Below, piece by piece: positions 8,739 through 21,300 of a DNA stretch of 64,000 nucleotides (position 1 is its first letter; every line of letters begins with the position of its first letter). The notes beneath the pieces were generated by a model. That model had not been told where the DNA came from. It saw only the letters and a program-made list of their open reading frames with translations, and searched no databases. The stretch is from contig OX457039.1 of assembly GCA_949752735.1 (NCBI GenBank), positions 30,875,313 to 30,939,312 of the forward strand. Reading direction: 5' to 3'. This stretch comes from Lumbricus terrestris (taxonomy: Eukaryota; Annelida; Clitellata; Crassiclitellata; Lumbricidae). Made by a program: the position numbers and the translations under genes.

Positions 8739-11700
8739 AGGACATATAGACATGTCCATGCATAGAGATAGCAAAAGCTGCATCCAGTGTTTGGATTCTC
8801 TCTAAGATGGTTACATTTTGGAAGATGAAGTAATGTAAGTCCTACTTAGCAGACCAAAATTATGCCGCCCAACGCACATGTTGAGGTCAGGGCCTAATTG
8901 CCCTTCAAATATGGCTTACAGTTCGGCTTTCTATGGTCAGTGTAATAACATCAGTGTAAAATGTTGAGACTGTTGTTAAGTGCAGGCAGTGGTAGCAGTC
9001 TTTCAAGTGGATTTATTTTAGGATGATAATGCTTGGCGTGAAGCAGGTTTAAGACTTTTTAAAAATTGATTTCCGAGTTTTTCTTGATTTTTATTAATCA
9101 AAATTCTATCCACCAGGGCTATTTTGTCCATAAATTCAAAAGACGTTATTTTATAATAATGCGAAATTAAAAAATATCTTGTTTGTGCTTGTCTTGTAGT
9201 TTAACTGTTTTGTTTGCAATTGAAATAGCCAACTTTGCAATGAAATAGTTTTGTGTTGGCAAATTTTAGAAGATTTGATGTACATTTTATTGCTATCTAC
9301 TATAGCTATCTTTGTAGCTCCTTTGGAAGACAGTTTAAGCTTCTGCAATGCAGACCAAATAGCAATTTGTTAATGGTTGTAAAAATCAAAGTTTAATATT
9401 TCACTTATCATGCTTCATATGTTGTCAAAGCAAACGTTAATTGCAAATCTAATATATAGATGTGTGAAAATAATTACAATCGACTTAGTAATGATTTATG
9501 TTGTGATAATTGTCAATTAATTGGTTGTCGGTGAAATAATGAATTTAATTCCCGGTAATGTGACTGCAATGGAGAGTATTTGTTTCAGTTTTTAAATATT
9601 GGTCAAGTATTTCATTGTACTTTTATGAAGACCAATTATTATAGACTTTGCTGTTTATTATTTTACCTTTGTTGGATTTTTAATTTTTTTTATAGTAAAG
9701 TTTGTTTGTAGGTGAAGTTACTACTTGAGTTGAGTTTACTGTTATTATTTTGTTGAATCTGCTGTTTATTATTTCATTTCTATTGTTTGCGTTATTCTCA
9801 ATAATTGCATTTTAATTGACCTTATAAATTTCTCTGTCAAGTGTAATGTTGATTATTATTTAGCCGATGCAATTCAAGATAAGAACAAGTAAATTCAACT
9901 CAAATTAAGTACTTCAATATGTTCAGTCGAGTTTAGTGGCTATTATTTATGACTTGAATTTACTTTTTATTACTGGTTTTCAGTCGAGTGTATTGTTTGT
10001 TACTTTGCGTTGAATACTGTCTCATTCATGTTAAGTCTCATGAAAAATACCCATACGAATCCAACTTAAAAACTGCAATTTCAAAGAAAAAAATACAGAA
10101 AGGTATGTCATTTAAATAACTAGTGTTTGTATTGTGTGGTTTCGCCAATGTAATACAGCCTGATTGCTGTTTTCCCAATGGATTAGAAACTTGGGCTTTT
10201 ATATTTTTGTTTTCTTTTTTTCTTGAGGCCAAGGTTCGACCAACTCCTCTGTACTTATTACTTGCATGAAAACCAAGCAATCCATCTTTACTGTTTTAGT
10301 ATTTAATCTCGTTTAATTGCACAGGACACAAGAATGTAAAGAACAGGTTAAATAATTATATGTACCAGTTAAGATCAACACCTTTTCATTAACTTATTGG
10401 TCAACAATTTGTAAGTTACTCTGAGAAAGCACTAGCTTCTGGTGTGATGACCATGACATCTTTAGATATAAGTGGTACTGCCACGTTTATTTGAAACAAA
10501 GCCAGTACTAATTGGCAGTATTTTCTCTATGTTCATTAACTTTCAAGAACTCCGATTCATGTTCTTGAATGCAAATAGGGTGATTTGTAAATTATTGGGA
10601 TGATTAGCTGCACATCGGTTTTAACAAGTTACAACAAGGGTATTCCAGAGAAATTACAACAAGAGTAATAGGGTATTCAAAAGAGCAGAGCTTCAATGCA
10701 GAAGAGTTTAATTTACTTGATAAAACGGATGATTTCACTACTTTACCTCACTAAACCACAAGGGCTATAGAATAACTACTGGATTATGAATGGTACGGTT
10801 TCTTAAATGAATGGTCAACTATCTTGACATTAGCTAAATGGAGAGATGTTTAATCCCAAATTATTCTAAGGCTTTGCTCTATTATTTGATGTACAAGACA
10901 AATATTTTACACGAATCAGATGATTACAAAGGCAACAGATGCACCCGTAGCATATAGCAGACAATTGTGTTTATACAGTAATTGCTTTTAAAGCTAAGCA
11001 AATTTAAAACTTTCCTAGAATCAGAAATTTAATGTTTTCTATAAGAATTACACAATATCCATTCATTTAATTAAATAAATATATATATATATATATACTA
11101 CTCGTGAAATTCAAGTTCAAATGTGTTCCATTACCTTATTTTAAGTAAAAGTAAACATTTTTCAGACTTTATAAAGTCTTTACAATGAAATGAAGCAGTG
11201 AACAGTAAACGTAATTGATTGATTTAAATATAATTATCTACCCTGACGAAAATTAGTCAATCACTTTCTTTAAATTTGGAAACTTAATTGTGTAGAGTCG
11301 CATAATGTTTCCTAACTCAGACAACGAGTGCCAAGATGACTTGCTCCATGTTTCTATTTCACCCCGTTACAACATGCTTGCCATGTGAAAACAGTCAAAT
11401 GGGATGCAACAGACATCACATTAAAAACGTGTCCAGATTCTGCACAATTTTCCTTGCAATAAATTTTAAGATTCTTGACATATATATATATATAGACATA
11501 TAATATTGAACACTCGTAAACACTAAAAAGAGTATTATAAATTAAACAGAGAAGCTTTGAAAACGAGAAAGATCAAGCAACAATCACCTCACAGACATCA
11601 CAATCCCTTTTGCAACATATAAAAGTGACAAAAAACGAGCATTTCAATCAAATCAGTCAGACGGCTAAGGGTTCTTGGAGGGAGAAATAACGAAGTCCCT

Positions 11701-12174
11701 GTATAAAAAAATTTCTTCCACGTTTAGCAGTACAGTTTAAACCTGGTAAGGAATTTGACAGTATGCAGTAAAGTTTTTAAACAAATACAACTCATAATTT
11801 CTTTTAAAAAATTCCATTACCTTTTTACAAGTTAAAATTAGTAAATTTAAACGACTGATTAAGTTAACCAGACCTGAATAGAAAAGGTAAGGTTGACATA
11901 AATGTTTATCCCCGACACCCATAAATGTAGCAAACCATGGCACAATATCAAATCGTTGTATGAAGTACCATGCAGCAGCAGCAGCAAGAACCTCTAGCAG
12001 CCGTCCGATTGACAGACGCAAACTCGACACTTGACAAAAGAATGATGTCATTAAGATTACAACATCAAGAAAGGTGATAAACAACGTCTTGTGAGGAAAG
12101 TTGTTGGGAAAGTTCTACAGTAAACACGACGTCTCGAAGCAGACGCTGCTCAGACCAATTGCTGTGACCACCAA
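8739..12174. other. AT-rich convergent intergenic region / 3' UTRs
   Basis: Between the DVL and CLSTN stop codons. Very AT-rich with short AT microsatellites (about 11080-11098, 11481-11493). The part next to 12174 should be the CLSTN 3' UTR. I could not choose a poly(A) site for either gene. No RNA gene or further exon is recognised. Confidence 0.6.
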
Positions 12175-12342
12175 TCAGTATGTTGCAGTGGTGCTGTCCC
12201 ATTCGAGGTCGTGACTCTTCACCCGACCTTGTTCATCCTCGTCTGAACTGTCGGCTCTGTCGTCGTGGAAACTGCCGATGTCATCGTCTGTGTCGGTCTC
12301 TTCGGCTTGAAGTCCATTCACTTCAGACTCCTCATAAACTGT
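12175..12342 (-). CDS. CLSTN: CLSTN exon 17 (acidic tail, second WD motif, stop)
   Basis: Acceptor CGTTTCCAG in phase 0. Encodes TVYEESEVNGLQAEETDTDD, a long acidic stretch (SSDEDEQ), and ends LEWDSTTATY then TGA. Vertebrate CLSTN1 also ends in LEWDDST-x-Y, so the C-terminus is conserved but one Asp of the WDDS core is missing. Confidence 0.95.
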   Translation of the reverse strand, partial: TVYEESEVNGLQAEETDTDDDIGSFHDDRADSSDEDEQGRVKSHDLEWDSTTATY

Positions 12343-15300
12343 CTGGAAACGTGCCAAACCAGACAAGTTTCAATAAACTAAACAATACTAGTAAACATTC
12401 CACTGCACAATAATAAACCTGATTTATTCACACTCTGGTAATGCTAAAATTTATGATGTACAATACCATTTGCATCATCAGGGAGCAGGCAACGGACAAG
12501 GAGGAGATGCGTTGCCCGATGTGCAGACTTGCATGGGAAGGACTACCGGTAAGTACTAAGTAAGCATTTGCAGCATTTAGTACTGACATTTTAATTCACA
12601 CTAACCATCACCACTTTGTTCATTTGCCATATAAAATGCTATAACACAAAATGAACCATCACGTTGTGAAACATTCATTTTAAGAAGAAAACTGAGAAGT
12701 TATGATTGTAATTTTAACTCATCAGTTGCAAATACATGCAGATAACTAGTATGAATTTTACTCTATCTACTAGCAACAAACGTGCTGGATACCGGTATAC
12801 GTTACACGTGGAGCCTAAATCTTGGTCACTCTTCTTTAGACTACTAAGTAGTCTTAAGTTGTGGGGCGCGGTGGTGTAGTGGTGGCGTCGTTGTCTTGAA
12901 GCCGGAAGGTTCGGGGTTCAAATCCACCTCGCCGCGTAAGGACCTTGGGCAAGTCCTTCACTCACAATTGCTCAGCGCTTCGGTGTGAAACTCCGATGCA
13001 GTGTCCGCTCTGCATTCGGGAGCGCCTCTGAGTAGAGAAAGCTTGAAGGGGCGCTATAACAAGTGCACATACACACATACATAAGTAAAGAATCAGACAC
13101 TGCTCCACTCTGCACTTTGCAAATCATTTGTTATATTATCTCACCTCACTGTCCATAGGATTGACCGTAATCGTTAAGGCTGAGTTGTCCCACTCCATTT
13201 CCTGCTTCTCCTCCACGTTTACCTCCACCGACCTCTGGTGAACTGTACGGATGCGAATGACTCCAAGAACGATGATGAAGATGAGAAAGCCAACACAAAT
13301 AACGACCACAGCAGCAATTCCAACTCCTGTATCAATTGACAATATATTGCATGAAGCATACTTATTACTTATTACTTGCCAGTCACACAATATGAAGGAA
13401 ATTAAAACAACACTAAAACTGCTTTAAAAAATAACACAAATCTTTTTAACAGCCTAGTCATATAAAATGGTGTTGAAGGCACTTGAGTAATAAAGTTGCC
13501 AATGATAGCTTCCCTTATTACACAGAGCAAAGACCACTAAACCCACTTTTGTAACAACATAACGCTACAAGTAATTGTAAACAACAAATAAACTTCTCAC
13601 ATAATGAAATAATGTTTCAGCAGAATACATAAATATTTAGGGGGAGAAATAGTTTTGGTGGAAATAGTTTTTCTTACCCGACGATTTGTCATCTTGCTTC
13701 ACTGGAGAAACCTTTGAATTGTCCACCTTGTAATTAGAAACTGAATGGAAAAGTTTGTCCGCACCAACATGGTCAACAGCTTGCTCTTGTTTGTGGTCAC
13801 TGTGAACAATGTCCAGCTAGATGAAAAACACAGATCAATCACAGGTAAGGTCAGGTAATCTGTCATTTTAATCTCTTCCACGCACTGCTATAAAAAAACT
13901 GATCAGGTCAGGTGGTTAGTGGTAATTTGCTGATTGTCACTTCCTCAAGGATGTCTGCTCCATATCTGTATGTGATTCTGGGGCTGCATAGGCCACCAGT
14001 GTTGTTGTCAAGACCTCAAACCTCAAGACCAAGACTTTGAACTTCAAGCCCAAGACTTTTATTCTCAAGACCAAGACAAGACCAAGACTTTGGTCTCAAG
14101 ACCAAGACAAGACCTTGCGAAAATGCAAGTTCTGCTATCTTAATGAAAACGTATTTTATTCAAATAAAGCAACTCTATAACCAAACTGCAGAGAATTCCG
14201 AGTTCAGTTCGTGCCTACAAAACTCCTTAATGTGATTATGTGCAATGTTGTTGCAAATGGCTGTTGCATTTTAACAGAACCAATTCACTCAGAATTTTCT
14301 GACCAAGGCGTGCCCGGTGTGGCCTCATGAAAATTCCACCATGCGAAAAAATACGTTCTACAGGTGCTGAAGTTGCTGGCACGCACAGCATCTTTTCAAG
14401 CACTGGATATAAATTTAGAAATCGTGAGTCTTTTTTAAAATCCTGCCATGGCGTATCTGATCACCTGGCTTCTGATACGAGTCTTGGCAGGGCTTCCAGA
14501 TACAGCATAACTGTTGCTGCTGCCGATGGTATTTCCTGACCAGCTGGAATTGTATCCGTCCACAGATATTTGTCGTAGGACGCGAAGAGGCTTGGCTTTT
14601 TCGTGGCGGTGAATTACAATTTTACATCGGCCCCACGACCTTAAAAATCACCCTGATTATTCAATGTTAATACTGAAGGGCAGTGAAGGCAGGTCTTGGT
14701 CTTGAAAAACCAAGACCAAGACTTTGAACCTCAAGACCAAGATCAAGACCAAGACTTTTATTCTCAAGACCAAGACTTTTATTCTCAAGATCAAGACCAA
14801 GACTTTTAAAGCCGAACTCGAGCGCACTCGAGACCAAGACTTTGGTCTCGAGGACAACAAGTCTGCAGGCCACAAATTCACACTGTACAAAGCACCAGTG
14901 CATCTGCATGTCCTGAATTTGCCTCTTGCATCTACTTTATGTAATCCCCATTTCTCTGTTTGAGTCATGCGTGTTCACGAATGTCTTGATTTTCATACAG
15001 TAGCATTCACCATGGCCTAGCATTGCCTGTACGCATAGGCGTAACGTTCTATTGTGACGGTGGTGTCAAGTCACCACCACTTTTAAAAGTGGTGGTGACA
15101 GTCACCACCACTTTTTGGTACGACAAGGAAATATTTTTTAGAAAGATGAAAGCATTTGGCTGTCTAACATAATAAATTTAAGGCTATTCATGATTAACAT
15201 CGCAATGGCGCCAATGCTGATAGCCTATGTAGAGACCTCCACTGACCACACTTCACAGCGTGTTCATTAATTGTCCACAGTCAAGGCTTAAATCATAAGG

Positions 15301-18300
15301 AGCGAAATTTGGGGAGGAAACGTGAAGCAATTCTCTCCCACAAATCATTATGGCTCCCAGGCAGTACATGGCATGCCAACAGCCTCACAAAATCTTCTGG
15401 AATCATTATTATTATCAAAATATTTTTTGAATGGACCTACGTACCTTTATCCCCCCCAAAAACCCCCACAATGTTGGATTAGACTATGGGAAGGGTCAGC
15501 AAGAAAAGAATAGAAAGAATCTATATAAAAATCTGTGAAAGAGCTGTTTTAAAAATTAATTTAGTTTTTCGTGAGTTGATAGATCGTCGAGTTTACCAGC
15601 GAGAGAGACGAAAAGGTAAAGAGTGAGAATGGAGAAGGGAGTGAGAATTTTAAATTCTCACCTGGCCTGAGTTCATACTAAAATTGAATTTTGGGAAGGG
15701 GTACAGCGCAGGGGGTTCTCAAACTGTGCTTATGGGGTAGGCCTACTCCAGGCGCCGGTTAGGGGGTAGGGCCTATAGGCGACAAATTCCAGAAATATAA
15801 ATTTTCTTTGTGTTTGTGTCTGTCTTTCTTTGATTAGCAAAGTTTTTAACGTTGCAACATAAAACAGCATCATCATTATTTTATTTCTTTCACAACATAT
15901 AATTAGACTCACATACTACCATATATAGGCCTAGTAGGCCTACATGCAAAATATTTTTGTTTAGGTCACCTGGTGCCGTCAGCTCTTGGAGCTCTGGCGA
16001 TATTCTTGATGTATCCTCTCCAGTGTCCCCTCTCTCTTGTTGCCTCTCTCAGCTCCTCCAAGTTCATGCCAGACTTTTCCTGTACCTCATCCAACCATCT
16101 CTTCCTTGGTCTTCCGCGTCTCCTCCTTCCCTCACCGCATGCCGTCATCAGCTCCTTCTCCAAACCGTTAGATCTCATCACATGGCCGAAGTAGCTCAAT
16201 TTCCTCCAAGTCGCTGTTTGCTGTAGTGTCTCATCTCTCTCTATTCCGAGCTCCTCACGCACCGATTCGTTAGTTCTCTTCTCCGTCCATGAAATCCTTA
16301 ACATTTTTCTCCAAATCCACATCTCGCACGCGTTGATTTTCTTTTCCATATCCAGTGTCTTTGTCCATGTTTCGCATCCATATAGGACGACCGGGAAGAT
16401 CAGTGCTCTTACCAGTCTTTTCTTTGTTTCCCTGCTCACATATTTATCTTTCCAAATATTTCCCAGACCGTTCATTGCCGTTTTTCCCATTGATACCCTC
16501 CGCCTTATTTCCATATCACATCTTCCCTCCTTCTCTAACATAGATCCCAGGAATGTGAAGCTCGATACTACCTCTATCGTTTCTCCATCCACCTCAAAGT
16601 TTTCCCATGTTGCAGTTGTCATAACTTTTGTTTTCTTTACATTGAAGTATAGTCCCGCCTTTTCGCTTTCCATCCTGACTCTTCTTATTAACTCGGCCAG
16701 GTCGTCCTTCTTACCCGCCAATAATGTCGTATCATCAGCGTACCTCAAATTATTCAGTATTTTCCCCGCTATCCTTACCCCCTCTGTTGCCTCCTCCAAT
16801 CCAGCCCTCCTCATAATTCTCTCGGCATACAGATTGAACAGGAAAGGTTTAGGTATATTATTATAATTTTTAAACAAATGGTGATTAAATGTGAGCCGGA
16901 AATTCTCAGCGTATAGGCCTTTAGCCTAGAGCTCAAAATAGGGGAGAGCTGAATAATATTTGCCTAACAATTAATTTCTGGTCGAGCTTCAAAATTTTTG
17001 ATTCCTTTCAGCACGTCATATCTGTGTGAACTGGTTTTAAAACTCTTCTTCCTGTCAAAGACAAATATAGCCTTAAAATTTACGTTTGAATTTGACAAAT
17101 ATTAAGCCAGATATTCTAAATCTGCGCTAGCAAAAACAAACGCACAATGTAGGCTACACCACGACGATAATAGGTTAACCATATCTTACAGGGGTTATAG
17201 ACCAATTTTACCTTTTGTCAACATGACTACATGATTAAAACTATAGGCCCTACACATATTTTAAATTTTGCTCTTTAAGACGACTCTAATACACGGGGTT
17301 GGGACAATAAAAACGAAGTTTGAGATTGAGAACCGCTGGGGTACAGGTCTACAGAAAGCCGAGGAAAGAATTGAACTGAGAAGTTGTGTGCCAAGGAATA
17401 GTCACCACCACTTTTACGGGGAAAGTTACGCCCATGCCTGTACGAGGTCGTTACAATAAATGCCCTCAACTGTATGCTTTTAACATTTCTGTAAACAAAT
17501 CTATAAATCGACATAACAAAACAAATACTCAAAATCAAATCACTAAATCTGTATTTAAATTATAATCCTATTATTATTAGTAATGCATACATCTATCATA
17601 AAACTGCAATTTAATGCAAAAGTCAGCCACCTGGCAAGACTTTCCAGTCTCCTAAAGGCTGGAAGTCAGACAGAAAAAGCCATGAGTTTATTCAAGGTTT
17701 TACAAAAATGTATTTTTCAAATTTCATATCAAAATGAAGCTATAACTTTCCATTAGATTTTCTTACAGTAAACATTTCAATCTCCTGACCCTAATTTTGC
17801 CATGCAAGAGTCAGTATCTATAAACTGACAGCTAATCTAGACTGCAAATCAACTCCCAAGTGGTATGATGCTACTTCATTATGAAACGTATACACCATTC
17901 TTCATGTATAAATATTCTGGTAACTGCAGAAGTGCAGATATAAAAGCACACCTAGAATTTAACAATTTATAGATACTAAAAGCATGCAGACTCACGCTAA
18001 GCTTCATACATATGTAATATTATGTATATATAGTTATATACATACATGTATACGTACCTCAACTTCAAGGTCATTGCTAATAACCCTTCCTTTACCCTTG
18101 GAACACGTCAAGCGAAATTTGCGAGAATTTAGGTCCTCCACCTTTTTGTGAACGTAATGAATCGCTCGCATTACATCAACATAGTCGCCAACCTTAGCTT
18201 CACCTGATACAGAAACAAATTTAAAATTAAGCAAATAATGCAAAAAAAACAGTAAAAATAAGCTTCCTTCAAATATTAAAACTGTATTTAGTGCCAAACA

Positions 18301-21300
18301 CCAAAGTAATTGAATGAAATTAAGAGAATACTCGTTCAATTATAACATATGCTGTTTCTGTACGAACCGACAACTGTTGCTCCTTACTCTGAGTAGTTTC
18401 TTGAATGGGCGCTGTATAAATGCTCTGAATGAATGAATGAATGCACTACCTCAAAGGTCAGAGAACAGTAAAATGAGTACATCAAGTAAACATTGCAGCT
18501 CATCACTCAACGACTTATCAGAGCCACACTCACCATTGACAGTAATTCCACTGGCAGACGTTTCAACAGCAAGACCAAGCTGCTTGACGAGATTCTCTGG
18601 ATAGGTGAAATGCTCATCAGCCACGTTCAACTCTGGTTCAATGATGACTACGCATGAATCCAAATGATGCTTAATTCCAACTCCTGGTTGCTAAAAACAA
18701 CGAAAGTCCTACCATCATGGACAAGCTAAGCGAATGAAAAACGATTTCTCATCAATAATGCACAGAACACTTTGATCAACGGAGATCTGCAAGGCATTAC
18801 TACAAAAGTTGCCGCTGCTCGCCTAATTGCTGGTCTTCCCAAGTTCTCCCACATTTCAGTCTTTATTCGGGACACTCTTCATTGGCTTCCTGTACCACAA
18901 CGCATTGAGTTCAAAATTTTGACACTTATGCGCAATTCTCTTCTTGGGGTTGCTCCCTCCTACCTCCGTTCTTTCTGTATTCAGGTCTCCTCTCTCCCCG
19001 GTCGCTCTGCTCTTCGTTCGGCAGCTAATGGCCTCCTTGTTGTTCCTCGCATGCGTGGGGCTACTGCCCAGTCCAGGAGCTTTGCCTATGTTGGCCCCTC
19101 CTGCTGGAACCGTCTTCCACATAAACTACGTCTTGAGCTTCTCAGCCTCTCTCTCCCTCTGTTTAGGAAGCGCCTGAAGACTATACTATTCGTTAGCGAC
19201 AGTGCTAACTTTGGGTCGGGAGCGCTACTGAATCTGTGAGCAGCGCTATACAAGTGTTCAATTACAATTACAATTACAAAAGTTAAAATATAGAAACCAA
19301 ACTGTACGGTGATGCACCTTTCAGCAGTCTTTTAATGCGTGAAATTTAAATGCGCTTTTGCACTTAACGAGGGGATGCTCGATAATGTAGTGGCCAGCAT
19401 GCTGGATTATCAATGGAGAGGTTGGGGGTTCAAATACCATCAAGAAATAATTTTGGTTGAAGATGTCTTCTGCACCCCAGCTAACTCGGCTGTAAGGAAC
19501 ACACTGTGGGGCACGGTGGTGTAGTGGTGGCGTCGTTGCCTTGAAGCCGGAAGGTTCGAGGTTCGAATCCACCTCAAGTCGCCGCGTAGGGATCTTGGGC
19601 AAGCTCTTCACTCGCAATTGCTCAGCGCTTCGGCGTGAAACTCTGATGCAGTGTCCGCTCTGCAGTCGGGAGCACCTCTGCGTAGAGTTCTTGAAGGGGC
19701 GCTATAACATGTGCGCATACAAACAAACTGACCGATGACCAAGCACTGTCGATGGGAAGATGAGACAGCGAGGGAGAGGACTGGCCGCCAGTCACCCACC
19801 CAGCCACCCTACTATGCTGAGATCAAGAAAATAAAGATGTCACTTTTGAGCTTGCTTAATTAAGTAGGGCCCCCAGAAATTCGCAATCTTGCGCAGCGCA
19901 ATTTTTCCGCAAATTTCCAGGTTTAGCGCAACAGCGCAAAAATTGGCAATCCGCGCAATTTTAGCGCAAATTTTGACAAAATCTTGCCAATTTATCTAAA
20001 TTGGACTTGGATTGACTTAAAATCACCGCGGCCCATGACAGTTCAACATAACAACGACGACCGATGTGCGATAATCAAAATGGTGACCGCCGAATGGGAT
20101 GAAATTATAGATTAATTTTTAGTTAAAGATCGATTTTTTGGTAGTAACGCACAAACTTATAGCATAAAAAAATTCCAGAACTTCACGGCCACACAATAAA
20201 ATGTGTTAGACGAAGTTTCTCAAAGCGGTCACACAGCAGCGTCGCTTGCTGTCTTGGCTTATGACAGAACGAACGCATTTAATTTATAGGCGTCAGGCGT
20301 GCACACAAAGACGGAAAGCTAGTACTCAGCACGTTGTGTAACTTGGTGATTCATTATAATATAGGCTATATAATACTATTTTTAAGTTACATTTGTAATG
20401 AGCGTAGATTTCGGTGGGCGTAAATTTCTCAAAATTCAAATTATTTGCGATCGTCTGAATACATTAATCTTATGGTTATAGGAACTTTATAACTGCATTT
20501 TTGGCCTGTTTGTCTAATTTCTAGAACGCCAAAGCTTTACATTAAATGACAAAAACACTGTTAGATACTTTGGTACACTGATTCAATGAAAAAATAACGA
20601 ACATTTTGATTTTTTAACTTGCGCAAAATTCGCGCAAATTTATCGTTTTTGGTGCGCAATTTTTTCAATTTTTTGGCGCAAATTTCTGGGGGCCCTAATT
20701 AAGGGCTGCTCTTCATCTTCTGTACTAGAAATGATTGGTCATATACACTACACAAAACTCATTAGTTCGAGGATGATGATGAAACTTTAGTTCAATTAAT
20801 TTGATTGTACATCATCATATGTACTTCTTAATTCACACACCAACAAGCAGAATCTGCAATATTTGATTAACATGTCATAGAATTATAAGTGAAGCATTCC
20901 ATTCATTCCACTTACTTCATCAATCTAGCACTGTTTCAATAAAAAAAATGTTACAGCACCAACGCAGTCTAATCATCCTTAAAAAGGTGATCTTTCAGTA
21001 AAGACACATTTCTTTTCATAAGCTCACTCAAGAGCACCTTAGGTCTCAAATGTTCATTGATTCCACCCTTAAAATATTCTTCATTCTACCCTTAAAAGTG
21101 AGTGTCTAATAATGAAATCATCGTATACAAACCAGATCTTCGTCTGAATCTTTTGGTTCAGCAGCAAATGGTTGATAAATAATCAGGAGATCACGGAAGA
21201 TTTTCTCGCCATGAACAACTTCATGCTCATCACGCACCAACTGTGTGCTGCCACCCAGTGTTATTTTCGGCAACTGTTCTTCCCCAAAGTTAATTTCAAC

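Noticed and set aside
11737..12084. 115-codon minus-strand open frame after the calsyntenin stop
   Set aside because: Lies in the expected 3' UTR; hydrophobic Leu/Phe/Ala mix from AT-rich and GCT-repeat sequence, no family motif.
12861..12932. tRNA gene with A- and B-boxes
   Set aside because: No cloverleaf with paired acceptor stem, and the same head is joined to a repeated SINE body at three places.
16333..16866. 177-codon plus-strand open frame
   Set aside because: Antisense shadow of the LINE reverse transcriptase on the minus strand.
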